A stretch of 49,195 bases of DNA from Planctomycetota bacterium. GTDB taxonomy: Bacteria > Planctomycetota > JACOTG01 > JAJDCM01. Below the pieces are notes generated by a model that ran no database searches, had not been told where the DNA came from, and saw only the letters and a list, made by a program, of their open reading frames with translations. Within the stretch, counting starts at the first letter, position 1. Every line of letters begins with the position of its first letter. Made by a program: the position numbers and the translations under genes. Below are positions 26,827 to 35,393 of this stretch, in pieces. The DNA lies in assembly GCA_029260825.1 (NCBI GenBank), contig JAJDCM010000319.1:1-49195 (forward strand), given 5' to 3'.

Positions 26827-27830
26827 TTGGGCTTTCCGGAGCCGGTGTTCTGCCCCTCGTCTACCGCCGCCCGTGGATGGGTGCGATCATACACCTCCTG
26901 AAGACGTTGTCTCGAAGTATGTGTGTAAATCTGGGTCGTGGAAAGGCTCTGATGACCGAGTAGTTCCTGAACGAAGCGCAGGTCTCCTCCCCGGTTCAGG
27001 ATGTGGGTGGCGAAGCTGTGGCGGAGAGTGTGGGGTGTTGTCTCCGGACTCAATCCGGCTGCACTCGCATGAAGCTTGAGCAGACGGCGGACGCTGCGGT
27101 CGGAGAGGCGCCCCCCCCGGTGGTTCAGGAAAACTGCACCTTGGGCTCCTGCTTTTCCCGAGTTTAGCCGCGCACCGACGTACTCAAGAAGCCGCTTTGT
27201 CGCCGCCTCCCCGACCGGGAGGAGCCTCTCCTTCCGACCCTTGCCACGGACTCGAATCACCTGATCGGAAAGGCTCATGTCCTGGACGTTGAGACCAACC
27301 AGTTCGGAGACCCGGACTCCCGAGCCGTAGAGGAGCTCGAGGATGGCCTGATCGCGGTGCAGTTTTTGAGTCCTTCCCGGGGCCAGAAGTAGGCGTGCCG
27401 CCTCATCTTCGGTCAGGAAATGGGGGAGCTTGCGCTGCCGGCGGGGCGTGCGCACGAGGAGCAGTGGATTCGTCGTGAGAACCTTTTCCTTGCTGAGATA
27501 CTTGAAGAAGCTGCGAATGGAGGAGAGCTTTCGCGCGATGGAGGGGCGAGAGTAGTCGTCCTCGCGAAGGCCAGCGAGGAATTTACGCACCGTCAGCCGG
27601 GTGACTTTTCCGAGGCCTCCGATGTTTTCCTGGTGTAAGAAATTCGTGAACTGCTGGAGGTCCGAGCTGTAGGATCGAAGGGTGTGAGCGGATAGATTTC
27701 GCCCGTAATCCAGGGTGCCCAGGTAATGATCGATCCAGCTATCCACGTCGGCGGCCACGGTGAGTGGGCGCCGCTTGGGTTTCTTTCCGGACGAAGGTTT
27801 TTCCGGCTGTTCCTTTGGTGCGTCCAACAT
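26802..27830 (-). CDS. Tyrosine recombinase, XerC/XerD family
   Basis: Site-specific recombinase of 342 residues, probably resolving chromosome dimers. The N-terminal SAM-like core-binding domain (about 28-115) precedes the catalytic domain with all active residues visible: Arg173 (GVRVSEL), Lys197 (RGKGRKERLLP), His267 and Arg270 (HTLRHSFATH), His293 (LGHQSLSTTQ) and nucleophile Tyr302 (IYTH). It has about 25 extra Lys/Pro-rich N-terminal and about 20 C-terminal residues compared with E. coli XerC. ATG 27830 lacks a good ribosome binding site; GTG codons at 27758 or 27746 would remove the extension. Only 38 bp separate it from divergent pabB. The context is housekeeping, not an integrative element, so a Xer role is favoured over phage integrase. 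Confidence 0.93.
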   Translation of the reverse strand: MLDAPKEQPEKPSSGKKPKRRPLTVAADVDSWIDHYLGTLDYGRNLSAHTLRSYSSDLQQFTNFLHQENIGGLGKVTRLTVRKFLAGLREDDYSRPSIARKLSSIRSFFKYLSKEKVLTTNPLLLVRTPRRQRKLPHFLTEDEAARLLLAPGRTQKLHRDQAILELLYGSGVRVSELVGLNVQDMSLSDQVIRVRGKGRKERLLPVGEAATKRLLEYVGARLNSGKAGAQGAVFLNHRGGRLSDRSVRRLLKLHASAAGLSPETTPHTLRHSFATHILNRGGDLRFVQELLGHQSLSTTQIYTHTSRQRLQEVYDRTHPRAAVDEGQNTGSGKPKCEKNVEP

Positions 27831-27868
27831 GCTTCGAACATATCATGATCCCTGGTAGGCTTACGTCC

Positions 27869-29299
27869 ATGATCCCTTCCACGCTTACGGGGCTTGAGGT
27901 TCGGGTTGAGGAGTATCCTCACTTTCTGGACCCGCTCCGGGTATATCGGGCCCTCCCTGGGCCCAATCGGGTGTTGCTGGAAAGCTCTGATTCTCGTCAC
28001 GAGGATGGGCAGTTTTCCTTCGTGACGACCCGCCCAGGCCTGTGGCTCGAAACCCGGGAGGGGGTCTCGATTCTCAAGGATGGAAGAGGACGTGAGATTC
28101 GAAGAGATCGGGACGTTGTTTCCGTCATCCGGGAGGTTCTGGCAGAGCACGCGGTCACTCTCCCCGGCACGGATTTCCCTCCTCTTGTCGGGGGATGGAT
28201 CGGCTCTTTTTCCTATGACCTTGGCCGAACTTTTGAGCGCATTCCGATGGTTGGCCAGAAGCAGATCACCTTTCCGGATGTGGCGGTGGGTTTTTACTCG
28301 AGTTTGATCGCGATCGATCATCATCAGCGGCGATCGTACAGGGTGGACTTGCTTTCCGCGGGAGAGCCGATCGCGGATCCGGAAACCGTGCGGCTTTTGG
28401 ATGACGCGGTCCGTGGATCCTCCCCGATCGTGGGAGGGCGGCGGACCGGGACAGATCGTTCGGTAGCTCCCCCGGTCTCCGATATCTCCAGGTCAGAATA
28501 CCTGCAGGCGGTGGAGAAGATCAAAAAGCATATTGCGGCCGGAGATGTGTATCAGGTGAACTTTTCTCAGCGCTTCACCACGACCTGGAACGGGTCCTCG
28601 GATGACCTCTATGAGCGCTTGCGAACCGTGAACCCTTCGCCCTTTGCGGCGCTTCTTGAACAGGAGAAAGGCGCGGTCTTGAGCGCTTCTCCCGAGCGTT
28701 TCTTTGAGCTTCGGTCCGGGCGTGTGGTGTCGCGACCGATCAAGGGTACGTGTGCCCGTGGTAGGGATGCTGCCGACGATCGGATTGTTGCCGAGGCTCT
28801 GCTCCAGAGTGAAAAAGATGGGGCCGAGCTCACCATGATCGTGGACCTGATTCGGAATGATCTGGGCCGGGTTTGTCGCTTTGGAACCGTCCAGGTCGAC
28901 AGGGATCGGGAAATCGAATTTCATCCAACCGTTGTTCATCTGGTGGCGACCGTGAGCGGAACTCTGATGGAAGGGAAAGACGGTCTGGATCTTCTCATGG
29001 CAACGTTTCCCGGAGGCTCCATCACCGGGGCGCCCAAGATTCGTGCGATGGAATTGATCGAGGAATTGGAGCCGCGTCGGCGAGGTGTCTACACCGGCTC
29101 GGTCGGCTACTTCGGCGTGGACGGTTCGGTGGATCTGAACATAGCGATTCGAACTCTTCTGCTCGAAGGGAACGAAGTCTCGTATTCAGTTGGTGGCGGT
29201 ATCGTGGCGGATTCTGACCCGGAGGCTGAGTTCCTGGAGACCCTCGACAAAGGTCGAGGCATCCTGCGTGCTCTTGGCTATGAGGATGTTTCAGGATGA
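27869..29299 (+). CDS. pabB: Aminodeoxychorismate synthase component I
   Basis: Converts chorismate with ammonia to 4-amino-4-deoxychorismate for folate. The 476-residue product has the chorismate-binding domain with SPERFFEL, RPIKGT (Lys292, the residue that marks PabB; anthranilate synthases have Ala), LTMIVDLIRNDLGRVCRFG, FHPTVVHLVATVSG, FPGGSITGAPKIRAMELI and GVYTGSVGYFG. ATG 27869 has GGTAGG nine bases upstream and fits the family; the upstream extension does not. The stop overlaps pabC (ATGA). The glutaminase partner PabA is not in the window. Confidence 0.95.
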   Translation: MIPSTLTGLEVRVEEYPHFLDPLRVYRALPGPNRVLLESSDSRHEDGQFSFVTTRPGLWLETREGVSILKDGRGREIRRDRDVVSVIREVLAEHAVTLPGTDFPPLVGGWIGSFSYDLGRTFERIPMVGQKQITFPDVAVGFYSSLIAIDHHQRRSYRVDLLSAGEPIADPETVRLLDDAVRGSSPIVGGRRTGTDRSVAPPVSDISRSEYLQAVEKIKKHIAAGDVYQVNFSQRFTTTWNGSSDDLYERLRTVNPSPFAALLEQEKGAVLSASPERFFELRSGRVVSRPIKGTCARGRDAADDRIVAEALLQSEKDGAELTMIVDLIRNDLGRVCRFGTVQVDRDREIEFHPTVVHLVATVSGTLMEGKDGLDLLMATFPGGSITGAPKIRAMELIEELEPRRRGVYTGSVGYFGVDGSVDLNIAIRTLLLEGNEVSYSVGGGIVADSDPEAEFLETLDKGRGILRALGYEDVSG

Positions 29300-30147
29300 T
29301 TTACCTGCGCAACGGCAAGATCGAGGTCGAGAACGAGGCCTTTTCCCTTTCTCCAACCGATCCAGGTCTCCTCCACGGGGACGGGCTTTTTGAAACCGTG
29401 CGGGTGGAAAACCGGGTTCCACTCTTTTTTGCCGAGCACCTGAAACGGCTGCAAGAAAGCGCTGATTTCTTGAGTCTTCCCTTCCCGACCCTCCTTTCTG
29501 AACCTCAGGTGAGCGATGACCTCCAGCGACTTCTGGATGAAACCGAACTCTCCGATGCCGCTCTCCGGATTGTTCTGACCCGCGGAGTGGAAACAAAGGG
29601 CGGGGAGGAGAGTCCGGTTGTCTTCATGACGGTGAGCCCGATTCCCCCCGAGTTGACCGGCCCCGAGCTTCCGATTCTCAAGCTGAAGACCTGGCGAAGG
29701 TGCGAACATCCGGGTCCTCCGCTGGGAAGCCATAAATTTCTGGGGAGACTCGTGTATCTCCTTGCAAGGAAAGATGTTCAGAGGGAAGGCGCGGACGAGG
29801 CGATCCTGCTCGACCGACGGGGTCATCTCGCCGAGGGATCGTCGTTCAATTTGTTCTGGGTCAAAGACGGGATCCTTTTCACTCCACCGCTCGATATGGG
29901 TATCCTGGAAGGTGTTACCCGAAGTGCGGTGCTTCTTGCAGCTTCTGAGGAAAGTATTCCCTGCCAAGAGGTTCGGTCACATCTGGTGGCGATTCTGGGG
30001 GCTGACGAGGTCTTCATGACAAGTTCTGTGCGGGAAATCCTTCCCGTATCCGAAGTTGATGAGATGAAACCTCGAGCGGGAGCCCCGGGTCCCATCACCC
30101 GGAGACTGGTGAAGAGGTATCAATCCGGGAAAGTTTGTAGAACTTAA
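29296..30147 (+). CDS. pabC: Class IV aminotransferase-fold protein, probable aminodeoxychorismate lyase
   Basis: PLP enzyme of 283 residues, expected to split aminodeoxychorismate into p-aminobenzoate and pyruvate. Class IV features include DPGLLHGDGLFETVRV near the N-terminus, the PLP-binding Lys147 in GSHKFLGRLV, the EAILLDRRGHLAEGSSFNLF segment with the phosphate-binding Glu, MGILEGVTR and EVFMTSSVREILPV. Similar enzymes include branched-chain and D-amino-acid aminotransferases; assignment to PabC rests on the four-base overlap with pabB. It ends 70 bp before a HEAT-repeat gene. Confidence 0.88.
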   Translation: MIYLRNGKIEVENEAFSLSPTDPGLLHGDGLFETVRVENRVPLFFAEHLKRLQESADFLSLPFPTLLSEPQVSDDLQRLLDETELSDAALRIVLTRGVETKGGEESPVVFMTVSPIPPELTGPELPILKLKTWRRCEHPGPPLGSHKFLGRLVYLLARKDVQREGADEAILLDRRGHLAEGSSFNLFWVKDGILFTPPLDMGILEGVTRSAVLLAASEESIPCQEVRSHLVAILGADEVFMTSSVREILPVSEVDEMKPRAGAPGPITRRLVKRYQSGKVCRT

Positions 30148-30217
30148 AGGAAGAGCCCCGATTGACTGGGCGATTGGAACGACCGTTCCTTCGGCCCGAG
30201 GAAGAGAGGAGGATTTC

Positions 30218-30931
30218 ATGAAGATCGTCTATCTGATTCCCCTGTTGTTTTCCCTGCTACTCCCCCCGTTTCAAGAAGAAGAGACCGATCAATCTGCGGC
30301 CTGGCTGACCCATTTTGACGCCCTCGTGAAGGCCAAGGACACAAAGGCGATGCCGGCGGCGATTGACGCTCTCATGAACCTCAAGCTCGGCGGAAAAATC
30401 CCTGAAAAGGAATATAAGGAGTTCTGCTCCCGTCTATCCAAGGCGTACGGAACAAAGCGCAACGCGGTCCAGGTGAAGGCCGTTTATGCCCTGGGGTCAT
30501 TTGGCAAGCTTGGAGCGAAAGATCTCCAGCGTGTTCTGAAGGATAGGAGCCTGAAGGCCGATGAGAAAAGAGAAGTCTTCCTCGCTGCGATTCAAGGGCT
30601 TGGAATCACCAAAGATATCGGAGGTATGAAGGTCTTGATCAAGTTCCTCCAGGACAAGGACAGTTACGTGATCGCCACGGCAGCAGAGTCGCTTGGTAAT
30701 TATCACGATGTCAAAGGGGTGGTCCGCAAGGAAATCGTCAAGAACATGATCAAGGTGTTCTCCAGTTCTTTCAGTGCGAGTAAGGATGCCAGAAAGACCG
30801 CGCAGATCGAGAAGTTCAACGTGATTGCTGGACCTTTCAACAACACCCTCCAGGCTTTGACCAGCGCCTCACCGGGAAATGCAGAGGACTGGCAGCGGTG
30901 GTTCAACGATAACAAGAAGAAGAAATGGTGA
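30218..30931 (+). CDS. Exported HEAT-repeat-like protein of unknown function
   Basis: A 237-residue protein with a short N-terminal signal sequence (MKIVYLIPLLFSLLLPPFQ) and a strong ribosome binding site (AGAGGAGG). The body consists of helical hairpins resembling HEAT/armadillo repeats, clearest at AVQVKAVYALGSFGKLGAKD, EKREVFLAAIQGLG and DSYVIATAAESLGNYH. Such repeats bind other proteins; no enzyme motif is present. The C-terminus is Lys-rich (WFNDNKKKKW). It is followed six bases later by a membrane-protein gene, so both probably belong to one operon with the next. Function is not known. Confidence 0.8.
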   Translation: MKIVYLIPLLFSLLLPPFQEEETDQSAAWLTHFDALVKAKDTKAMPAAIDALMNLKLGGKIPEKEYKEFCSRLSKAYGTKRNAVQVKAVYALGSFGKLGAKDLQRVLKDRSLKADEKREVFLAAIQGLGITKDIGGMKVLIKFLQDKDSYVIATAAESLGNYHDVKGVVRKEIVKNMIKVFSSSFSASKDARKTAQIEKFNVIAGPFNNTLQALTSASPGNAEDWQRWFNDNKKKKW

Positions 30932-30937
30932 GCCGGT

Positions 30938-31726
30938 TTGTTTGACCCCATCACGAGCCAACGGATGATGCCTCTCGTGATTCGCTTCGTCATGTTTGGA
31001 GCGATTCTGGCATTCTACATCTACTATATCGGTGGGTGTCTGGTGGGACGCTACCTACCTCGTCCATTGGCTCCAAATGCCGTCAAGAGTCTCTCTTCGT
31101 CGGAACGAGATGTTCGCTGTTTCTGGGGCGAGGCCGGGCCGGGGGTCAAGCTACTCTTTGAGGTTGATGAAGCTGCATCCGAGGATGCGAGCTTTCCAAG
31201 TCGGCAGTGGAACCGATTGCTGGAGGCGGGGGAGAATTATCGTTACTTCTTCCTCCATATCCTTCACTTCGAGGGAAAGGAGCCGGTTACGGTCGGCACC
31301 CAGAGCGGTTTGGTGGCGCTTTCTACTGCCGACGGGACCAAGGTCAAGAGCATTTCGGTGAATAACATTCTCAAGGAAGCGGGAGATCGGCTCCCGCTTT
31401 CTTCGTTGATTCTGGTGCGATCGATGGTCCCTCCCGAAGAGAACATCGAGGTCGAGGCCGGTCACCGGTATCGACTCCTGGTTGCGTTCCCGGAGACCGA
31501 ACTCGCGGGAAAGGACATCGTCGATGTTTCAGTGCGAGGCGACGGCGAATCGATCCCTCTGACTTTGCGGCGGGTTGAGAGCCAGCAGCTTGCCCAGTTC
31601 ATGCTGAAGCCGTCCATGGACACCCCCGAAGCCTGGAGGGGGGCCGATGCTCACGACGCGATCGAGGGGCTGGCTGGCCCAGGGGATGACGTTCCCTCAA
31701 GAGCCAGGGAGGTCGAGGTCAAGTAA
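30938..31726 (+). CDS. Unrecognised single-pass membrane protein
   Basis: I do not recognise this 262-residue protein. It has one N-terminal membrane helix (LVIRFVMFGAILAFYIYYIGG, about 13-33) and an outside portion predicted to be mostly beta-strand, with RYRLLVAFPETELAGKDIVD and VDVSVRGDGESIPLTLRR. No cysteines or catalytic signatures stand out. The start could be TTG 30938, with GGTGA six bases before, or ATG 30965, which lies right at the helix. It ends with TAATG overlapping the next gene, which also has a single N-terminal helix, so the two proteins may form a complex in the envelope. Confidence 0.68.
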   Translation: MFDPITSQRMMPLVIRFVMFGAILAFYIYYIGGCLVGRYLPRPLAPNAVKSLSSSERDVRCFWGEAGPGVKLLFEVDEAASEDASFPSRQWNRLLEAGENYRYFFLHILHFEGKEPVTVGTQSGLVALSTADGTKVKSISVNNILKEAGDRLPLSSLILVRSMVPPEENIEVEAGHRYRLLVAFPETELAGKDIVDVSVRGDGESIPLTLRRVESQQLAQFMLKPSMDTPEAWRGADAHDAIEGLAGPGDDVPSRAREVEVK

Positions 31727-32679
31727 TGCGAAAACCCGGGCTATTGGGGGGGATTGCCACGGTCCTCGTGATCGGAGTCTTGGCCGCCCTTGGCGCCGGA
31801 GCCGGGTCTTTTCTCGCCCTTCGCCTTGCGGATGAAGACCCCTCCTCCACGGATGCGGTGCAAGGTTTTGCGTCCGGTTCATCCGATCAAGCGTTGCTCA
31901 GCGAGTCCCTCCGGATGTCGAACAGCCGCATTGCAGAACTGACGAGCGATCAGACCCGTCTTCTCTCCAGGGTGAAATCTCTTGAGGAAGAACGGTCTTT
32001 GTTGATGAAGGATCGGGAGGAGGCCGGCGCTCGACGCGAGGAAGCGGAGCGAGAGACGATGGCGCTTCGAGACGTCCTCCTCGAGGAGGAGCTGCGGTAT
32101 CGAGCGATCATCCAGGGACTCCGCCGGTGGAAGGCCCTACCGGAGGCCACCCGGGATTCAACGGCTCGGCCGGATGATCCGACGGAGTTGAGCCCGACCG
32201 GGAGAGAGGCTGTCCTCACCCGAGCCGAGCCTGATCAACCGAGTGCCGGGGGGGGATCCATCGAGTCAGAGCCCCCCTTGCCAGACGAGGTCCCTGCCCC
32301 TCAAACGAACCAACGAGAAAAAAGCATGGAAGGGGCTGCGGGAATCGAGCTTTTGAACGGTCTTTTGCAGGAGGCAACCTCGGCGAATCGGTTTCGTCTA
32401 CGGGATCTGGCCGAGGTTTCGGGGGGCGTGCTTCGCAAGGTGGTCTTTGAGCAGATCGTCCAGGATCCCGAGCGGGTCCAAAGGACGTTCATCGCCGAAG
32501 AAGGTCAGCTCTTTTTGGGCGAGGAAAAAAATGAGGTGGTGATCCTTCTCGCCCGGGGGAAGGTTGTGGAATCCGGGCTGACCATTCCGTTCTTCAACGA
32601 TCAGTATCGTCTTGTGGTGCCCGGTTTTCCGGTCGATAAGCTGCGCGAAGTAGCGCCGGAAATGATCCGAGAGCCCTGA
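31726..32679 (+). CDS. Unrecognised membrane-anchored coiled-coil protein
   Basis: I do not recognise this 317-residue protein. It starts with a membrane helix (GIATVLVIGVLAALGAGAGSFLAL-type, about 8-32). A coiled coil rich in Glu/Arg/Leu follows (about 60-130, for example SLEEERSLLMKDREEAGARR), then a Pro/Ser/Glu linker (about 140-205) and a folded C-terminal domain (about 210-315) beginning GIELLNGLLQEATSANRFRL. Overlap with the upstream gene (TAATG) points to coupled expression. The layout of anchor, coiled coil and small distal domain suits a spacer or scaffold in the periplasm, but that is inference. Confidence 0.7.
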   Translation: MRKPGLLGGIATVLVIGVLAALGAGAGSFLALRLADEDPSSTDAVQGFASGSSDQALLSESLRMSNSRIAELTSDQTRLLSRVKSLEEERSLLMKDREEAGARREEAERETMALRDVLLEEELRYRAIIQGLRRWKALPEATRDSTARPDDPTELSPTGREAVLTRAEPDQPSAGGGSIESEPPLPDEVPAPQTNQREKSMEGAAGIELLNGLLQEATSANRFRLRDLAEVSGGVLRKVVFEQIVQDPERVQRTFIAEEGQLFLGEEKNEVVILLARGKVVESGLTIPFFNDQYRLVVPGFPVDKLREVAPEMIREP

Positions 32680-32783
32680 GTCTCGTCGCCGGAATCGGCC
32701 CCCCCTGGACGGTGGTGCGAGTCAAAAGTTCTCTCCCCGATCCGTTCCGCTGCGGGACCTCCCCGGCCCGGTTCTCCGCAACC

Positions 32784-32811
32784 TTGACATCCCAACCCTT
32801 CTGCCTATAAT
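32784..32811 (+). promoter_or_regulatory. Consensus sigma-70 promoter for rny-ymdB
   Basis: Perfect TTGACA (32784-32789), 16 bp spacer, perfect TATAAT (32806-32811). It lies 104 bp after the previous stop. Initiation near 32818 would give a leader of about 210 nt to the favoured TTG start of rny. The rest of this gap (32680-33029) shows no gene; part of it could encode an N-terminal extension of RNase Y from ATG 32961. Confidence 0.85.
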
Positions 32812-33029
32812 CCTTAACTTTTGTGATGGACTACTTTTCCGTTCTGAAGAAAAGCTACTCATTGCCCTGGCCATGTGGACTGGGGGGTGAGGTAAATCAA
32901 TAGATCTCACCATTCTTTTATCTCACTTCTCTAGAGCTCAAAGGCAGTTTCCAGGGGGCGATGTGCCCCGGTGAACCTGCATTTCTTGCCGCGTCCGCTG
33001 TAGATCCAGGTGCAACGAAGGGAGATACG

Positions 33030-34583
33030 TTGCCAGAAATCGGCGTCTACTTGATCGTAGCCGTGGCGTCTCTGGTTGTGGGTTACTTCATTCGCATTCT
33101 CCTTGCTCGGATGACCATCGGAACCGCTGAAGTTCGAAAGAACGAGATCCTCAAAAACGCCGAAAAAGAGGGCGAGAGGATCCAACGGGATGCCGAGATT
33201 TCCGCCAAGGGAGAAGTCCTCAAACTTCGCGAGGAGTTCGAGCAGGAGTCGAAGGAAGCCCAGAAAGAGATGCGGCAGACGGAGCATCGCGTTGCCAAGC
33301 GCGAGACCGACCTCGACCGGAAGATGGAGATGATCGAGCGCAAGGAGCGCCATCTCGACACCTCGGAGCGAAAGCTGTCCTCCCGCCTGGCCAAGGTCCA
33401 GGAAAAGACGGATGAGCTACTGGCTCTCGTGGAAAAAGAAAAGGAGACCTTGCTCGAGATCTCGGGAATGTCGGTGGACCAGGCCACGTCCATGTTGCTT
33501 TCCAGGCTCGAGAAAGATCTTGAGCGTGAGTCAGCCGACCTCATCAACAAGCGGCAGCAAAGAGTCCGGGAGGAGGTGCGAGGTAAGGCAACCGAGCTTC
33601 TTCTCCAGGCCATGCAGCGAGTTGCATCGGACCATACCGCGGAAGCGGTGGTGGCGGCCGTCGACATCCCCAACGATGAAATGAAAGGGCGCATCATCGG
33701 TCGTGAAGGCCGAAATATTCGCGCTTTTGAAAAGGCGACCGGGGTTGATGTCATCGTGGACGACACTCCCGGAGTCGTGGTCGTTTCTTGCTTTGATTCG
33801 ATCCGTCGAGAGGTCGCAAGGCGCGGAATGAGTCGGCTCATTGAAGATGGCAGAATCCATCCCGCACGGATTGAGGAAGTCATTCATCAAACCAAACGGG
33901 AGCTTGATGAGACCTTACGAGACGTGGGGAAGAAGGTTTGCTACGAGCTCAATCTCGTTGGCCTCAACAACCGCATTCTCGTGAACCTCGGACGCCTTCA
34001 GTTCCGAGTCAGCCGGAACATGAACGTCTTGCGCCATTGCGTCGAGGTGGCCCAGCTGTCCGGCTTGATTGCGGGGGAGCTCGGACTCAATGTGGCGCTG
34101 GCCAAACGATGCGGGCTTCTTCACGACATCGGTAAAGCGCTCGATCATGACGTGGAAGGAAGCCATGCTCAGGCAGGAGCCGAGTTTGCCAGGCGTTGTG
34201 AAGAAAAGAAGGTCGTGCAAAACGCCATTGCCGCCCATCATGATGAGGTCAACCTCGAATCGATGTACGCCGCGGTTGTCCAGGTCGCGAATGCGATCTC
34301 TGCATCCAGGCCCGGGCTTGAAGACGACAACCTGGAGAAATACATCAAGCGGATGGAGAGGCTCGAGGCCGTTTCGAATTCCTACCTTGGTATTGAAAGC
34401 AGCTTTGCGATCCAGGCAGGTAGAGAACTTCGGGTGGTGGCTGATTCCTCCAAGGTAGATGACCGACTCGCGGTGAAGCTAGCCCGGGATATCGCCAATG
34501 AAATCGAGGAGCAACTCTCCTATCCTGGTGAGGTACGAGTGACTCTGGTGCGTGAGACACGAATCGTCGATTACGCCAAATAA
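33030..34583 (+). CDS. rny: Ribonuclease Y
   Basis: Membrane-bound endoribonuclease that starts mRNA decay. From TTG 33030 the product is 517 residues, the family's usual size: one membrane helix (VYLIVAVASLVVGYFIRILL, about 6-25), a long coiled coil (about 30-195), a KH RNA-binding domain (KGRIIGREGRNIRAFE near 217-232) and an HD nuclease domain with LRHCVEVAQLSGL and LLHDIGKALDH (HD about 365-366) followed by HAQAG and AIAAHHDE. TTG 33030 is preferred because AGGGAG lies just upstream and the helix follows directly; ATG 32961 would add 23 residues not typical of the family. It is followed by ymdB, as in Bacillus. Confidence 0.95.
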   Translation: MPEIGVYLIVAVASLVVGYFIRILLARMTIGTAEVRKNEILKNAEKEGERIQRDAEISAKGEVLKLREEFEQESKEAQKEMRQTEHRVAKRETDLDRKMEMIERKERHLDTSERKLSSRLAKVQEKTDELLALVEKEKETLLEISGMSVDQATSMLLSRLEKDLERESADLINKRQQRVREEVRGKATELLLQAMQRVASDHTAEAVVAAVDIPNDEMKGRIIGREGRNIRAFEKATGVDVIVDDTPGVVVVSCFDSIRREVARRGMSRLIEDGRIHPARIEEVIHQTKRELDETLRDVGKKVCYELNLVGLNNRILVNLGRLQFRVSRNMNVLRHCVEVAQLSGLIAGELGLNVALAKRCGLLHDIGKALDHDVEGSHAQAGAEFARRCEEKKVVQNAIAAHHDEVNLESMYAAVVQVANAISASRPGLEDDNLEKYIKRMERLEAVSNSYLGIESSFAIQAGRELRVVADSSKVDDRLAVKLARDIANEIEEQLSYPGEVRVTLVRETRIVDYAK

Positions 34584-34608
34584 ATACCGGAAGTGTGAGA
34601 GCCACGGC

Positions 34609-35388
34609 ATGAAGATTTTATTCCTGGGGGATATCGTAGGGGGGCCGGGGCGGGAGATCCTGCAGCGAAAACTTCCGGATGTTGTCCGGGAGCTCGAGAT
34701 TGATATCTGTATCGCGAATGCTGAAAACGCATCCGGTGGATCCGGTCTTACGCCCGCGGTAGCGACCAAGCTTTTCAACCTTCCCATTCAAGCTCTTACC
34801 AACGGCGACCACACCTATCGCCGTCGGGAGATCATTTCGCTTCTGGAGAAAGATCCAAGAGTCGTGCGTCCCGAAAACTTCTCGGGGCGAGCCGTGGGAA
34901 GAGGAGTGACCGTGGTTGAAAGCCGGACTGGAGTTCCGGTGGCCGTGGCAAATGTCATCGGACGGGTGTTCATGAATCCTGCCGATTGTCCCTTTGCCGC
35001 GATTGATAAACTTCTTGCTTCGGTTCCGAGCGAAGTGAAGGTCATTTTTGTCGACATTCATGCCGAAGCAACGTCAGAGAAGATCGCGATGGGCTGGTTC
35101 TTGGATGGTCGGGTTTCGGCGGTTGTAGGAACTCATACTCATGTCCAGACCGCGGACGAAAGAGTCCTTCCCCGCGGAACCGCGTATCTCACCGATGTAG
35201 GGATGACGGGAAGTCATGACTCGGTTCTTGGTCGCGACAAGGATCGGGTTCTTCACAAGTTCGTAACGGGCATGCCGGCGCGCTATGACCTGGCTACCGG
35301 AGATGTTCGCATTTCCGGGGTTGTGATCCAGGTCGATCCGGATACGGGGAAGGCCTCGTCCATTTCCCGCGTCTCGGTGAGCGACTGA
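34609..35388 (+). CDS. ymdB: YmdB-family metallophosphoesterase
   Basis: A 259-residue binuclear-metal phosphoesterase of the family whose Bacillus member hydrolyses 2',3'-cyclic AMP and influences biofilm versus motility decisions. Diagnostic segments: MKILFLGDIVGGPGR, CIANAENASGGSGLTP, NGDHTYRRRE, VDIHAEATSEKIAMGWFLDG, VVGTHTHVQTADERVLP and YLTDVGMTGSHDSVLG. ATG 34609 matches the family start; GTGAGAG lies about eight bases before. Its position directly behind rny fits a link to RNA decay products. It is followed 5 bp later by ispA. Confidence 0.93.
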   Translation: MKILFLGDIVGGPGREILQRKLPDVVRELEIDICIANAENASGGSGLTPAVATKLFNLPIQALTNGDHTYRRREIISLLEKDPRVVRPENFSGRAVGRGVTVVESRTGVPVAVANVIGRVFMNPADCPFAAIDKLLASVPSEVKVIFVDIHAEATSEKIAMGWFLDGRVSAVVGTHTHVQTADERVLPRGTAYLTDVGMTGSHDSVLGRDKDRVLHKFVTGMPARYDLATGDVRISGVVIQVDPDTGKASSISRVSVSD

Positions 35389-35393
35389 TAAGA

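Noticed and set aside
26802-27830. Tyrosine recombinase as the integrase of a mobile element
   Set aside because: Neighbours are housekeeping genes, no attachment-site repeats or tRNA lie beside it, and the sequence fits chromosomal Xer recombinases.
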